NCBI GenBank assembly: GCA_037157565.1
Contig: JAZHRO010000013.1
Span: 75,075,501-75,139,500 of the forward strand
From: Thalassia testudinum
Taxonomy: Eukaryota; Streptophyta; Magnoliopsida; Alismatales; Hydrocharitaceae
Length of the DNA stretch: 64,000 bases
Direction of reading: 5' to 3'
Made by a program: the position numbers and the translations under genes. This document shows positions 48,241-60,197 of this stretch, piece after piece. The notes under the pieces were generated by a model. It did no database searches and was not told where the DNA came from. It saw nothing but the letters and a program-made list of their open reading frames with translations. The stretch's first letter is position 1, and every line of letters starts with the position of its first letter.

Positions 48241-49804
48241 ATCCTCCATTCTCCCTGAGCTCATTTCGCCCGGCCGATGGTGTAAAACTCAGCGCTTAAC
48301 GAGAGGCAACCCATCATTCTTTTGAAAATCCAAAACCTTTTCTGACATTTCTTTGCGCTTTAGGGTCATCCTTTAGGACGCCGACTCCACCTCAGATACT
48401 CGTACCTGAGAGTAGAAATCGTCCGCAACAGTTACCTCAACCCATCCACTCACCCAATACCTATTCTAATGCATAAACCAAGGTAAATAAAAACCCACCT
48501 AATGTATAATGAGGACATTGCAAATCTTAGGCATGGGGGGATATGAAAGTGCAATAAAAATTCATAACAAGAAAAGGTTTCAACAAAAATTCACATATGA
48601 CAAAAACACCCAAAAAAATGGGACGAGGGAAGAAAATTTTTTCTTTACAAAAGGAAGAGGAAAAGAGCAAAATTCTAAAAAGGAGCAAAAAATGAAAAAG
48701 AAGAGATAGTCATTAGTAAGAAATTCAAGAATTAACCAAAGTTCTAGATCACATTAAAAGAAAAGCAAAGAGAAAGCGCTACAGGAACACAAGAAGATTA
48801 GTAAGAATGCTAACCTTAGGCCTTGTTGGACTAGACTCTTAGTACCCATTAAGATCTAGATATTCCTCAAGAGGTTGAGGAAAATGAAAAGCTTAACTAT
48901 TAGGTCTAAGGCTTAGGGAGTATTCGGCCTCGTTAACTGACCTTCGGTTTACGGAACTCGGTAACCTAAGCACCCCAATTCACACACAGTCTGGTTCATG
49001 AGCATAAATATCAAAATCACGTAGAAGCGTTTCTAATGTTCTGAAAATATCACCTAGATTAGGAGCAGCCGATCAACACAAGTTGATTTGGATGAGTTCC
49101 CGACGCGGAGAGGTGGGAAATTCCCCTTGAAGATGCGTAACAACATATCGTCTCCTCGGTGCTTGTCTCCTAGGATATTTACATATCCTACTGGGGGCAT
49201 GTAAGCACTCTGCTGGTTCAGATTCCATGGATGGCAATATCATGAAATGCCAATTGCCAAGGTTTGAATTCGGCCACGGAACGCCATGGGCAGGATTATC
49301 TCGAAATCTCGAAAATCAGGGTTCTGGGGGTTACCATGGGCGGTGCTATCTCAAAGCATCGATTGCCAGGAACCTTTGAGGATTGATGATGGGGACGAGG
49401 AATCCGATACAGATCATGTTGTGAAGCAAATCCTAAGCTAGAGTTAAAAAGGAAAGAAAGAGAAAACTCTCCAAACAAATAAACCCTGTCTCTCTCTTAC
49501 AAAACGCACTGCAAACTGAACCAAGGCTAAAAATGCCTCAAGCACGGGTGCTTTAACCACCGAGTCCAATAAACCTTAGGGTAGTTCCTGCAAACCTTAA
49601 AAACATTTCCTGAGGACTGAGACTAAAGCTAGACAGATCTGGATCTTGGTTGGTACTAGAGCACCTTCAGGCCTATGGTCGGCATTTTGACCTAATCAAA
49701 GAAAGAAAGAGAAGGAAAAGCACTTATCAAAATTGATGAAAGGAACTCATGGTCTAGAACAAAGGTTAAAACCTTAATATTTTGCTAAGGAACTAGCAAA
49801 AGCT
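48241..49804 (+). other. 3' non-coding internal region of the Athila-like element
   Basis: It begins with the AACGAGAGGCAACCCA-type text that follows pol in this lineage. No env-like or antisense gene was found. Lys-rich frames near 48509-48709 come from A-rich composition. Confidence 0.6.
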
Positions 49805-49816
49805 AGGCATGGGGGT
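49805..49816 (+). promoter_or_regulatory. Polypurine tract of the Athila-like element
   Basis: GGCATGGGGG, which would originally have abutted the TGATGAG start of the 3' LTR. The solo LTR inserted exactly at this junction and duplicated GGTAT. Confidence 0.7.
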
Positions 49817-49818
49817 AT

Positions 49819-52548
49819 TGTTACGAACAAGGGCATCAAAAGTAGTTTAAGACGTTTGGGAAGTGTCCCAGACGTCTGGAACCCTTCCCAGACGTCTGGT
49901 ATTAAATTTTTTCGGCGTACGGGTTCGCGTCTGCGCGCCTGCGCGCGCAGACTGAACCTGCCGCCTTCGTTTTTCTCTTTCTCTCCCTGTAGGCGCCACT
50001 TTCCTTCTTCTCTCTCCCCACAGCTGCCTTATAAGAACGCTCCCCCTCTCCCTCACCCTCACTTCACCGACTTCTCTTCTCCTTGCCAGCGAGAACGCGA
50101 GCGAGCGAGTGAGCGAGTGCTGCAGCAGCGGCTGCTGCGAGCGTGCGGGAAGGAGGAGTGTTGCGAGAGGAAGAAGAAAGCTCGACCGCGAAGGTGCGAT
50201 CTTGCCGGGGCAGCTAGAGCCGGCCGGCGAGAGGGCAGCGAGTGTGGGGTGGTGCGGAGGAGCTGCTGCAGCTCGGGCAGCAGGCGGACGCAGCGCGGCG
50301 CGGCCGTGCGTCGTAGGCGGAGAGCGAAAAGGGTCTTGATTCTGGGAAAATTTCTCAGAATCAGACGTCTGGACTTACGTCCAGACGACACCGAAGACGT
50401 CTAGAGGAAGGTCCAGACGTCCGATAGGTACAATATTTTCCTACCTTCTCCTTTTTACGCGTGTATGGCCATGCAGCCGTCCGTCGCGTTCTTCTGCGCC
50501 TCTTCGTGATGAGAGCGGGTGTGTGTGTGCGTAGGTTCTGTTCGGGAGGGCGCGAGGGCTCGCCATCCCACACGGATCAGACATCTGGCCACAGTACCAG
50601 ACGACGGAGAGGACCTCCAGACGTCCGGGGTGATAATCGAACATCTGGGAACTAGGACCAGACGATCCAGCGGGCTTCTGGTCGTCTGAAGGACTGCGCA
50701 GACCAAGGTATGACCTGATCGACCTTTTAAGACGTCTGGAAGAAGTTCTAGACATCTGATTTTGGGCAAACTCGTCGTTTTTGACCCGTTTAAGGTCTGT
50801 TAGGAGTCCGTTTTCCGCGTTTCAAGTTTCGTTCTTTCCAGATTTATTTCCTATACCTGTTTACAGTAATTGTATAATGTTCTGAGAAACTCCTTGTGAT
50901 TGATCCTTGTGTTAGGACCCCGTTCCGTTGCGGTTTTGGGGGTTGCAGAGGCGCGCGGGACTGCCAACCACGGCCCTAGTGCTCTCGGTTTCGCGGGTAG
51001 AGTGGCCCTTTAATTTATTTAACAAAATTGTACAATTATGAAATAATTAATAGAGTCTAGGGCATTGCATGAACCCTAGGGCTGAAGAATTAGATTGAAT
51101 GATAGATCCTAGGGTATTGCATGAATCTTAGAACTGGAAAACTAGATTGAATGATAGATCCTAAAGTATGGCATGAATCCTAGGACTGGAAAACTAGTTG
51201 AATATATACATTGCAGTCTTGGAAAAGTGGAAAGGAAATGATAACTGCCCGTAAATTGGTTAACAATTGCCTGTTATGAATGAATAAATACGATTGAGAA
51301 CATGAATTGTATGGATATAAACCTGGAACGGTGAAACCTAAATTGGCTGAGTTAAAAGAGCCCGAACCCTACGGGGAATTAGGAGTAGAACTCCTGGAAA
51401 GTGAATGAAATAGAATTGGGGAAGTGAGCTAGCCCTTGAGTACGGAGTACCAAGGAGAGCAACTGTCCCCCTATTTAGTGCAGAGCGGAGCTAGCCGCCC
51501 CAGGGATTCGGGGTTAGGTCTGGCCACTTTGTACCAACTTTTGGCCCTCGTGTACAGAGTACCGAGGAGAGCTACTAGTGTAGGGAGAGCACTGGCTACC
51601 CCACGGGACCCGGGGTTTTGCTAGCCCTCCTACACTGACTTGTTAGGCCCACGGGGCAAACCAGGGTAGTCAGGCGAGGGTGCGCGGACTGTGGAGGGGC
51701 AAGACCCCTGTTTGATTACTGTGGAGGGGCTGGACCCCTGTTACTGAGAGGGCTCTGCCCTATACTGGTTCCGTGCTGTGCTTTGGACGCACCCGTTAAG
51801 AAAAACGACTGACCGCATGCCAGTGCGGGGTAGTTACCCATGCGCTTATTGCGCGTGCCGTAGTCACCGTTACGTCTGTCAGCGACCTTGGGGTGGTTGA
51901 CTGAGGGTAGGACCACCACGGAGGACTCTCCCGGCCAGGAGAGCACCACGTGTTACTTCTACTTTTCGGAAAAGACTGCAATCAAGATCATTCCCACGAG
52001 GAACATTCAAGATCAAGAGAAGGATCTGAGAAATAAATCAATAGTGAATAAATGGAAAAATATAAATAAATAAAGTAAAAATATAACAGCTACTGTACAC
52101 TCTACTGCTTTTTTTAGCTTTTAGTTACCACTCTACTCAGCGTTTCGCTGACGTGTCACCCTTGTTACCCTTTCAGGACCAGGTGTTGAGCAGCCAGAGT
52201 CAGCGGCTGCAGAGGACGCTGGGCCTAGTAGAGCCCAGTAGTGTTACCTGTAGTACCTCCTATACTTTTCTTTCCGCTGTAGTGAGTAGTTTTCTGTTAC
52301 TCCCTGTACTCTCTTTATTGTAAGCTTCATGTTATGTACATGTTTATTTCTCTTCTGTTGTGGTGGTGTATACTGTAGTATTTCCTTTCTTTACTGCTGT
52401 ATTTTGTTACTGTTAGTTATATACATGGTGAATGTGGTTTATTTTACTGCTCTTTTGGTTACTTTCTCGTTGGACGACTGAGTCTTGGGATTAGTCGAGT
52501 CAGTCCGATTCTCATGTCTCGTAGGGATTAGGGAATCGGGTCGTTATA
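49819..52548 (+). mobile_element. Solo LTR B (2.73 kb), same family as 14319-17011
   Basis: Starts TGTTACGAAC and ends GGGTCGTTATA (final CA mutated to TA). It is flanked by GGTAT at 49814-49818 and 52549-52553. It aligns with solo LTR A throughout and has a TATA-like TTATAAG near 50029. It keeps the phased motif positions (49851, 49871, 49891; 50364, 50376, 50384, 50396, 50416; 50580, 50600, 50620, 50640, 50661, 50681), although many are now GACATC or GACGAC. Confidence 0.88.
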
Positions 52549-52552
52549 GGTA

Positions 52553-55238
52553 TGATGAGAACCTCATCATGAACCCTAACTAGCACATTTTGACCTAATA
52601 AATTGAACAAAAGCTCCTACATAACCTAAGGGAAGGCCTAAATCAGGGAATTGTGAATATGAGAATAAAACATTATACAAGGGGTAAAACTGTAATTTTA
52701 CCATTGCAGTGCATGAACGGGATTTCTAAGGATCTATACACAGGTCAAGTAAACTTAATAAGAGAAAAAGTGGGATGATTTGGTCAGGAAAGGATTATGA
52801 CAAAATCTATGAATTAAATGACATTTTGTAACCCTAAAACAAACCCACTTTAATTCACGAAGTTCCAGGAAAGATAAAAATCAACCAAACCATCTAAAAT
52901 TCATGGAAAAATATCTTATAGGAATTAGAACCTTCAATTTGATCGTTGGAACCTATTTTGACCTAGATTATGACCATACCTAATTTTTGACCTAATTTGG
53001 GTTTTTATGCAAAATGATCAGTCAAACATGGTCAAACTAAAAATCCAACTTCACCATTGGATTTCTTAGGTCCAAATTAGGTTGGTACCAAAAATTGAAC
53101 CTAAGGAAAGGTCGTCTTGACCCACTTTGCAATTTAGTCTTCAAAATTACTTTCAGACCCTCAACTTTTTGAAACTCTTACAAATACCCTACTATCTTTC
53201 CCGTCATTTTCTTGAATCTGGTCCCTCTGCCACCCACTGTGCAGGCCATACCTCTGGCGACTTTGCGCGGAGGATGGCACTGTGCATGCATGGGGAGCCG
53301 GCCCCAGATTTGAAAGGGGAGCTCCCTGCGGAGCCCCTGCCGCATGGGCTGGCTCCCATGCCCTATCGGCCGCCATACCTCTTGTGCGAACGCACGAGAG
53401 GTATGGGTCTCCATCTGCCTCAACTCTGACAAGACTTTTTCCGCCACTCTCGCGCATTTCCCGACCAGCCCTCTCCTATTTTAGGAGCGGCACTCCTCAC
53501 CGCATCCTCCAAGCTCCATTTGGCCTGAGAATCCCTTCCAATTCCTCTCCTCACAACTCCGGCCATTCGCCCAGAGCTTCCGGCGACACTCCTCCTCTCT
53601 CGTCACCCTGCCACCATAACAATGGCAGGGTTACCTCCATCGTCTTCCGCCGCACCACGCCATACCAACGGGCGCTCTCCAACACCTCTTCCTCGTCGCC
53701 GTCTCTTCCCCTGGGCGCCTTCGTCTCGAGTGACGGTAGCACCGGCCACCCGCCACCTCCACATCCCCCCTTCACTCTGGACTCACAGCTAAGTCCCTCT
53801 TACCCTTCTCTTTATTTCCCCTCTGCTAATTTGCTATTTCAACCCCTCGACAACCGTAGACCACCACCATCTCCTCCACCTTCGGCAGATCACCAGTGAG
53901 GTGTCTCCATCACCTCCCCACAACCATCCACCTCGCCAGACCCCGCAGAAGCTTCACCTCCATCCACTGATCATCTTGCGACCCTCCATCGACCGCGCCA
54001 CTCACTGAAACCCTGTCCCGAACAAACCCACTCACACAGACTCAAACCAACCTGGGCATGCATGCCTAGGCTATTCTGAGCCACGCCGACCCCTGCAGTA
54101 ACTTTTCCGTGCTCTGGCGAAGCCTGCCGAACGTTCTGACAGGGCCACGAGGTCGTTTGCGTGCTTTCAGGTCCCGTGCCTCCGTCGCCATTGACGTCGA
54201 GCTTGGAGCAAGCTCGCAAGCAGCTCCAAGCCCTTCCAGCTCCAGGAGACGAGCCCAGGTTGCGCGGAAGACTTCCCGCACAACTCCAGGTCTTCCATTG
54301 GCAGCAAAGACCTCGGCTGGAGTGGCTATTGCTCGCACTCCCTGCTGCGGGCGCGCGAGAAAGGAGGGGCGCAGATAGTCCCACCTCAGGCGTTTTCAAG
54401 CGTTCCCGCGACACATAAAGGGAAGAAGTGACTAAGGCTTATCGCCTCAATCACACGGGGTGAGGTCCCTCTCACCCGCTCACCCGACCTCGTCTGTGAC
54501 CACCCCCCGCGGACCTGGCCCGACTCGTTTACCTAAGCTGTGCACACCTCGCCCACCACTGCACGCCGGTGGGCCTGGTCCCGGGTGCGTTACCTGACCT
54601 GTATACTCAAACAAGCTCTCGGAGAGCGAACCCTGGAGTGAAACAGAGAGAGAGAGACGCGGGGAAGGTAGGGGTTAGGTTTTACCTAACCATATGCCTG
54701 TGTAGGGAACTGAAGAAGAAGGAAGAAGAGGAAGAGGAGAAGCAAACTAAAGAAGAAGGAGACGCAGCTCAAGAAAGAAGAAGCCAAGAAGACCAAGCTA
54801 AAAAAGCTGAAGAAGAAGAAGAAGAAAGGAAAGGAAGAAAAAGAAGAAAGAGCAGGAGCTGAAGCAGAAGAAGAGGAAGAGCTGAAGCCAAAGGAGGAAG
54901 CTGCAGCCGAAGAGAAGAAGAAAAAGCCAAGGAGAAGAAGAGCAGCAGCAAGAAAGAAGAAGAACCCGTGCACTGTGGCAAGTGGCTACTTAAGGCGTCT
55001 GATTCCTAGAATCAAACGTCTGGAGACAGAAAGAAGAAGAGAAAGAAAGCCAAAAAGAAAGAGAGAAGAAGAGAAAGAGAAGAAACACTTTATTTCTCTC
55101 TAGTTCTTTTTGTAAAACAGTGTATTATTGCAAATTGTGATTTTTTATGCTTCTAAAAATCAAGTTTGCTCCCTGAGTTCAACCTCAAAGAATTTTAATA
55201 TTCGAGTAATAAAATCAAATCAGACTGGTTCCTCATCA
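52553..55238 (+). repeat. 3' LTR of the Athila-like element
   Basis: Copy of 37192-39873, ending GGTTCCTCATCA, the reverse complement of the LTR start apart from one base. Its first base is shared with the target duplication of the solo LTR inserted just before it. Confidence 0.88.
54708..55086 (+). repeat. Purine-rich tract, 3' LTR copy
   Basis: Counterpart of 39351-39722, differing by in-frame and out-of-frame GAA-length changes. Confidence 0.75.
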
Positions 55239-55243
55239 ATGAC

Positions 55244-56335
55244 ATCACCATTGCTTCTAATGGCATCACCACTAGTCACGTGAGTTTAGATATCAATGCT
55301 ACCAACATTTTCATGTTGGTGCCCCTACCACCTATTCAGTAACTTTTATAGTACTCAAGTATCTATTACAAACGCTTGTTACTTTTCTTGGTATTGTTTG
55401 CATCGATTACTCATCACTTATCTTGTTGTTGTTGGCATTAATTTGGTAAACACCTATTGTGGTGCTGACAGCACCACCATAAGTGCTAACGACATTACCC
55501 ATTGGTGTTAGTGGCATCACCACCAATCGCGTAAGTTTAGATACCAATGTCACAACATATTTGTTGTTGGCATAAATTACCGATCACTTTTCTTGTTGAG
55601 GTGGATGCTATGTGGATGAGGTAGAGCCACATAGGAGAGTCACATGTGCTCATGGATATAAAAGGTTCAACCAATTTTTTATACCCTAAAAGTGCTATTA
55701 CCATTTTTAATAACTAAGAGAAAGGGCATTCACATGAAGTCATATGTGCCCCTTACATTCAAATTCAAATTTCGGTGAAGGAAAAGGAAAACTCTATCTC
55801 CAATAGGTACCGTCAGCACTACAATAGATGCTAACGGCACCACCATCTCAAATTTCGATGAAGGCAAGTTGATGCTGACGGCATCACCATCGGTGTTAAT
55901 AGCATCACCACCAGTCACGTAAATTTAGATACCAATGTCACCACGTACGTTTTTATATTGTTGTTGGCATCGATTATTTATCACTTATCTTGTTGAGGCG
56001 GATGACATGTGGATGAGGTGGAGCCACATATGAGAGTCAAATTTGCTCATGAATATAAAAGGTCAAACCACCTTTTTAGACCCTAAAAATACTATTACCA
56101 TTTTTAACCAAGAGAAATGAGTGTCACATGAAGTCATATGTGCCCCTCACATTCAAATTCAAATTTTAGTGGAGAGAGAGGAAAGCTCTGTCTCCAATAG
56201 GTGTCATTGGCAATACAATAGATCCTAATGGCACCACTAATTCAAATTTCGGTGAAAACAAGTAGGTATTGACAACACTACAATTGGTGTTGACAGCATC
56301 AATGTTACCACAGTTATTTAGGCCAACAATTCAAA
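55244..56335 (+). repeat. Tandem-repeat array, right half
   Basis: Further units of the array at 36505-37191, with ATGTGGATGAG at 55610 and 56007 (397-bp spacing) and the same internal blocks. A shorter partial unit with GGCATCACCACCA precedes them. The ATGAC duplication at 55239-55243 marks the insertion. Confidence 0.8.
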
Positions 56336-56621
56336 CTAAGATCACTGAACGCACACATTGATTCCTATGCATGGATCATAATTCATAAGAGAATTCAATT
56401 GATTAGTTCCAATTTAGGTGGATCAATAAATCCGAAAGCTCAGTTCAAATAAACATAACAACCACATTTCACAGTTGCAACACTTACTCTAACAACAACC
56501 ATAAAATGCAAAAAAAAAATCTTACAGCTTCAAGAGCACCAATTGTAAGTTCAGAAATACACACTCCACATCTAATTAAGAACTAACTCAATAAGAACTC
56601 TAAAAAGGCAAAAAAATCATC
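56336..56621. other. AT-rich spacer
   Basis: No repeat unit or gene was recognised between the tandem array and the GC-rich frame. Confidence 0.45.
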
Positions 56622-56942
56622 TCACATCAAAAGCATTGTCGAGGGAGAGGCGGGGTCGGAGGGGGGCACCACGGACCTGGCCAGAGAGGTCAAGGTGGCT
56701 GACGGTGAGAAGGTCCTTGAGACGGCGGTGAAGATGAGAGTGGAGGAGAAGGCGAGGATGGAACCAGGTTGCACGGTGAGGAAGGCCTCGTCATTAAGGT
56801 CACCGACGAGGAGGAGGTGGTTGGCAATGTGCATGCAGGAAAGGTGGTCATCGAGGTGGAGGGTGCAGATCGGGGAATCGGATGGGGAGAGCGGCGGCTC
56901 TACTCCTTGACGAGGAGCTGCTTGGTGCGGAAATCCCATCAT
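56622..56942 (-). CDS. GC-rich hypothetical frame, unknown
   Basis: A 106-codon frame on the minus strand, starting MMGFPHQAAPRQG, with a coherent hydrophobic middle (HIANHLLLVGDLNDEAFL, LAFSSTLIFTAVS). I do not recognise a family. The GC-rich block extends upstream to about 57120, where another frame (ELYARQHLTEE) ends at a stop, so this may be one exon or a decayed gene fragment between repeats. Local composition is unlike the AT-rich flanks, which would fit a captured gene piece. Coding status is uncertain. Confidence 0.3.
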   Translation of the reverse strand: MMGFPHQAAPRQGVEPPLSPSDSPICTLHLDDHLSCMHIANHLLLVGDLNDEAFLTVQPGSILAFSSTLIFTAVSRTFSPSATLTSLARSVVPPSDPASPSTMLLM

Positions 56943-57120
56943 GTTGGTGAGCGAAGAAGGCGCAGTAGCGACAATTCTACTCCTCAGTGAGGTGCTGCCT
57001 AGCGTAGAGCTCCTCGTCGCACTGGCGAGTGGCGGCGACAGTGGTGACGGCAGAGCTCCTCATCGCTCTAGCAAGCGGTGAAGGTGACGATGGTGGTGGC
57101 CTAAGGAGGTTGTTGATGAG

Positions 57121-57740
57121 AGACATATAATGGCTCTTAAATACCTCTAATTAACTAGAATCCCTAGTTAATTTGCTAAGAATATGTCTAATTAGGGTTT
57201 AATTATGATATAAGGGACAAAATACTAAGGACCACAAAAATAAGTTAAAAATACTAAATTAAACATCAATTAATATTATTAATAATTTAATTAATAATTT
57301 GGACTCGAATTATAAACATTTAGCTACTTATTTAATATTTAATTTAACATTAGTAATATTTAACAGTATGTAATTAACAAAGTAATTTAATCAATTAAAT
57401 AAATAAAGCTAAAATAGTCGAAAATGTAAATTCAAGGCATATATATTATTTAGTTATTTATAATTATATATAAAAAGTTGAAAAAGAATTGAATTAAATT
57501 AAGCTTAAAATGCCTTTGTTTGCATTTAGGTCCTTAGGTTATATTCCAATTGAATCCTTTTATTCACTTTTAGGTCCTTAAGTTTACTTGCACACAGGTC
57601 CTTGTGAGCACAACTCGTCTTCTTCTTCTTCTTCAATGGCCAGTCACTACACCACCCGATCCTCCTCCATCTTGCGACTAAACTCCATCGCCTTGGTTAC
57701 TGATATCACAATCACCACCTCCGCTCCATCCAACGATGCG
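57121..57740. other. AT-rich stretch with GGTCCTT words
   Basis: AT-rich to about 57510. Then AGGTCCTTAGGTT, AGGTCCTTAAGTTT and CACACAGGTCCTTG, followed by a (TTC)n run near 57622. A similar arrangement occurs inverted near 63885-63965. Confidence 0.45.
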
Positions 57741-57774
57741 GATTGGCTATAAATCTTAATTAGGTCAGGCATTT

Positions 57775-58251
57775 AAGCTCATGAAGCGATAGAATGCTGA
57801 AGCTCTTGCTGAGGTACAACGGCAATGTTCGGTAAAACTGGCTGACCTTAGAGGTCAAATCACGTAGTTCGCTGAATCTTGTCAGCTATGGGCCCTTCCA
57901 TCCCAGCCAGTTCTAAACCCTAGGAATATCCAACAGAGATTTCACCTAGGAGTTCAAAATCTGACTCAGGGACAAGTCCACTTTCTAAACCAAGTATCCT
58001 TGAATCAGAAACAAAATTCGAATCCACCTTCTGCATTTATTAAGTACGAATATCCGAATCAAGAAGGCCAACCTTTACTTCCAAATCTGTCTTTCCAGAA
58101 TCAAGCATCTGCATCTTCTCCAGCTTCTTCTCATGCGGGTATTAACTCTGTTACAACCCGCAGTGGGACTTCCACTAAGGATCCAGTGATCCGCTATACC
58201 TATCCCAAGACCCTAGTACATCTAGAACAGCCCCTGTTTCTACACCTGTGA
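57775..58251 (+). pseudogene. gag C-terminal fragment, second Athila-like copy
   Basis: A frame with stops leading to SVTTRSGTSTKDP near 58147, which matches SVTTRSGKATQDP in the 18-kb element. It is Gln/Asn/Pro-rich and ends at a frameshift into the protease frame. Confidence 0.6.
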
Positions 58252-59111
58252 GTGGTGAATCACCTAATTCTGCAATTCTCGCTAATTCACGAGATCCGAT
58301 AAATCCCTCAGTAGAGCAGGATATCCAAGTTCCATTCCCAGAAGCTTTGAAGAAATCTAGGAAACAAAAACATGTTACTTTAGCTGAGGATTTGATTAAG
58401 ATCTTTCAACAGGTACACATTAATATCCCACTCTTAGATGCTATAAAGCATATTTTAACTTACACGAGATTTCTCAAGGAGTTGTGTACTCCTAAGCATA
58501 AGCCGAGAAAAGGAAGCACTGTGGTACACTCTGAGAAAGTGAGCTCTATTATTTCGAGTACGCTTCCTTTGAAAAAGAAAGACCCAGGTTCTCCATTTAT
58601 TTCCTGTATAATTGGGGACCAGCGTTTTGATAGAGCCCTCCTAGATTTAGGAGCATCCATTAACTTGATTCCAACTTCCCTAATTGAGTACTTTAATGTT
58701 GACACACTTAAACCTTCTTATGTGACTTTACAATTAGCAGATAGATCCATTAAGTCACCTAGGGGGGTATTAGAAGATGTTATCATTAAAGTTAAGGACT
58801 TTTATTTTCCTATGGATTTTATTGTCTTAGATATGGAAGTTCCTGAACAAGTTAGAGATACCCCAATAATTTCAGGAAGGCCCTTCTTGGCCACCGCAAA
58901 GGCCAATAAAAATTGTGAATCAGGAAAGATTGAATTAAAGTTTGGGGAGAAGACAATTAAACTTGATATATTGAGAGCTTCTCGAGAATTAGATTGCAAA
59001 TGGATTGAGGAGATTAAATCTGTTTATGTTCTTGATGATGAACCTAGTTCCTTAGAACTAGAAAATCTTTCTCTTGATATTCTTTACCCTCAGAATGAAA
59101 ACCCGTTATGA
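58248..59111 (+). pseudogene. Aspartic protease region, second Athila-like copy
   Basis: An open 287-codon frame with VPFPEALKK, INIPLLDAIKHIL, the active site DLGAS (Asp at 58644-58646), LQLADRSIKSP and GRPFLATAKAN, parallel to 44341-45579. The protein differs from the 37-kb element at many positions, so this is a separate, related insertion. The rest of the element is truncated. Confidence 0.8.
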
Positions 59112-60197
59112 GAATCTCCACTCGATCCTGAGATTGTATTAAACGAATCACATCTACCTCTCTTTGCAGCAGAAAATCCCGTCCCAGACTCTGTTGATTC
59201 GACTCCAAAAGTGGAGCTCAAACCATTGCTTGATACACTCAAATACGCCTATCTCGAACCCGATCAAACTTATCTTATAATCATCAATGCACATCTTTCT
59301 AGAAAGCAAGAATCAAAATTGATTGCGATTTTGTGACATCATAAGAAGGTAATTGGGTGGACTATACATGATTTCACTGGGATTAGCCCCAATTACTGTA
59401 CTCATCGCATCTATATAGAAGATGGCGCACGACCTTCAAGAGAAGCTCAAAGATGCCTAAATCTGAATCTGAAGGAGGTCGTAAAGAAAGAAATAATCAA
59501 GTGATTAGACATTGACATTATCTATCCTATATCTGATAGCCCTTGGGTGAGTCCAATTCAAGTGGTACCCAAAAAGGCAGGACTCACCATAATCAAGACT
59601 AAATCTAGAGAAACCATTCCCAAACGAATTACGAATTCGTGGTGGGTTTGTATCGATTATCGTAAACTCAACACTGTTACAAAAGACCACTTCCCTTTAC
59701 CATTCATTGACCAAATCCTTGAGAGACTAGCTGGTAATAAGTTATTCTACTTTTTAGATGGTTACCCTAGATACAATCAGATCACAATTCATCCCGAAGA
59801 TCAAGAGAAAATGACTTTCACTTGTCCCTTCAGAACCTTTGCTTTTCGAAGAATGCCATTTGGGCTATGCAATGCACCCGCAACTTTTCAGCGTTGCATG
59901 TTAGCCATTTTTACCATGATGGTAGGTGAATATATGGAGGTTTTTATGGATGATTTTTCAATCTTCGGGGAAACATTTGACATCTATTTGGATAATTTTT
60001 TAAAGATTCTAAAGTGATGTATTGAAGTGAATCTTGTCCTCGGCTGAGAGAAGAGCCATTTTATGGTTCTAGAGGACATTATACTTGGCCATCTCATATC
60101 CGAGCGAGGAATCTAAGTAGATCGAGCCAAGATCAATCAAATCTCAAATCTACCAATCCTTGACTCGATCAAGGGAATCCAATCTTTTCTTGGGCAT
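59112..60197 (+). pseudogene. Reverse transcriptase fragment, second Athila-like copy
   Basis: RT blocks SPIQVVPKK, DHFPLPFIDQILERLAG, MPFGLCNAPATFQRC and intact FMDD (59943-59954). A 156-codon frame is open at 59547-60017. Stops occur near 59109, 59334, 59503, 60015, 60045 and 60115. It ends at SFLGH (60197), where the third LTR copy begins, so RNase H and integrase are missing. Confidence 0.82.

Larger units (their letters stand above)
37192..55238 (+). mobile_element. Athila-like Ty3/gypsy retrotransposon with nested solo LTRs (18 kb)
   Basis: LTRs at 37192-39873 and 52553-55238 start TGATGAGAACC and end CTCACCA/CTCATCA. The element is flanked by ATGAC at 37187-37191 and 55239-55243. Internal order is primer site, leader, gag, protease, RT, RNase H, integrase, long non-coding 3' region and polypurine tract. 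The protease/RT sequence (DLGASINLIP, LQLADRSIKSP, GRPFLATA) is of the Athila/Tat group. No env-like frame is seen. Two solo LTRs have inserted later (40914-42671 and 49819-52548). Without them the element is about 13.5 kb. Many stops make it non-functional. Confidence 0.9.

Noticed and set aside
48241..49804. Possible env-like gene after integrase
   Set aside because: Athila elements often have one, but no frame of useful length with membrane segments is present here.
14319..52548. The two 2.7-kb LTRs as the pair of one 38-kb element
   Set aside because: Each has its own 5-bp duplication (TACGC and GGTAT), and the second lies inside a different element, so they are independent solo LTRs.
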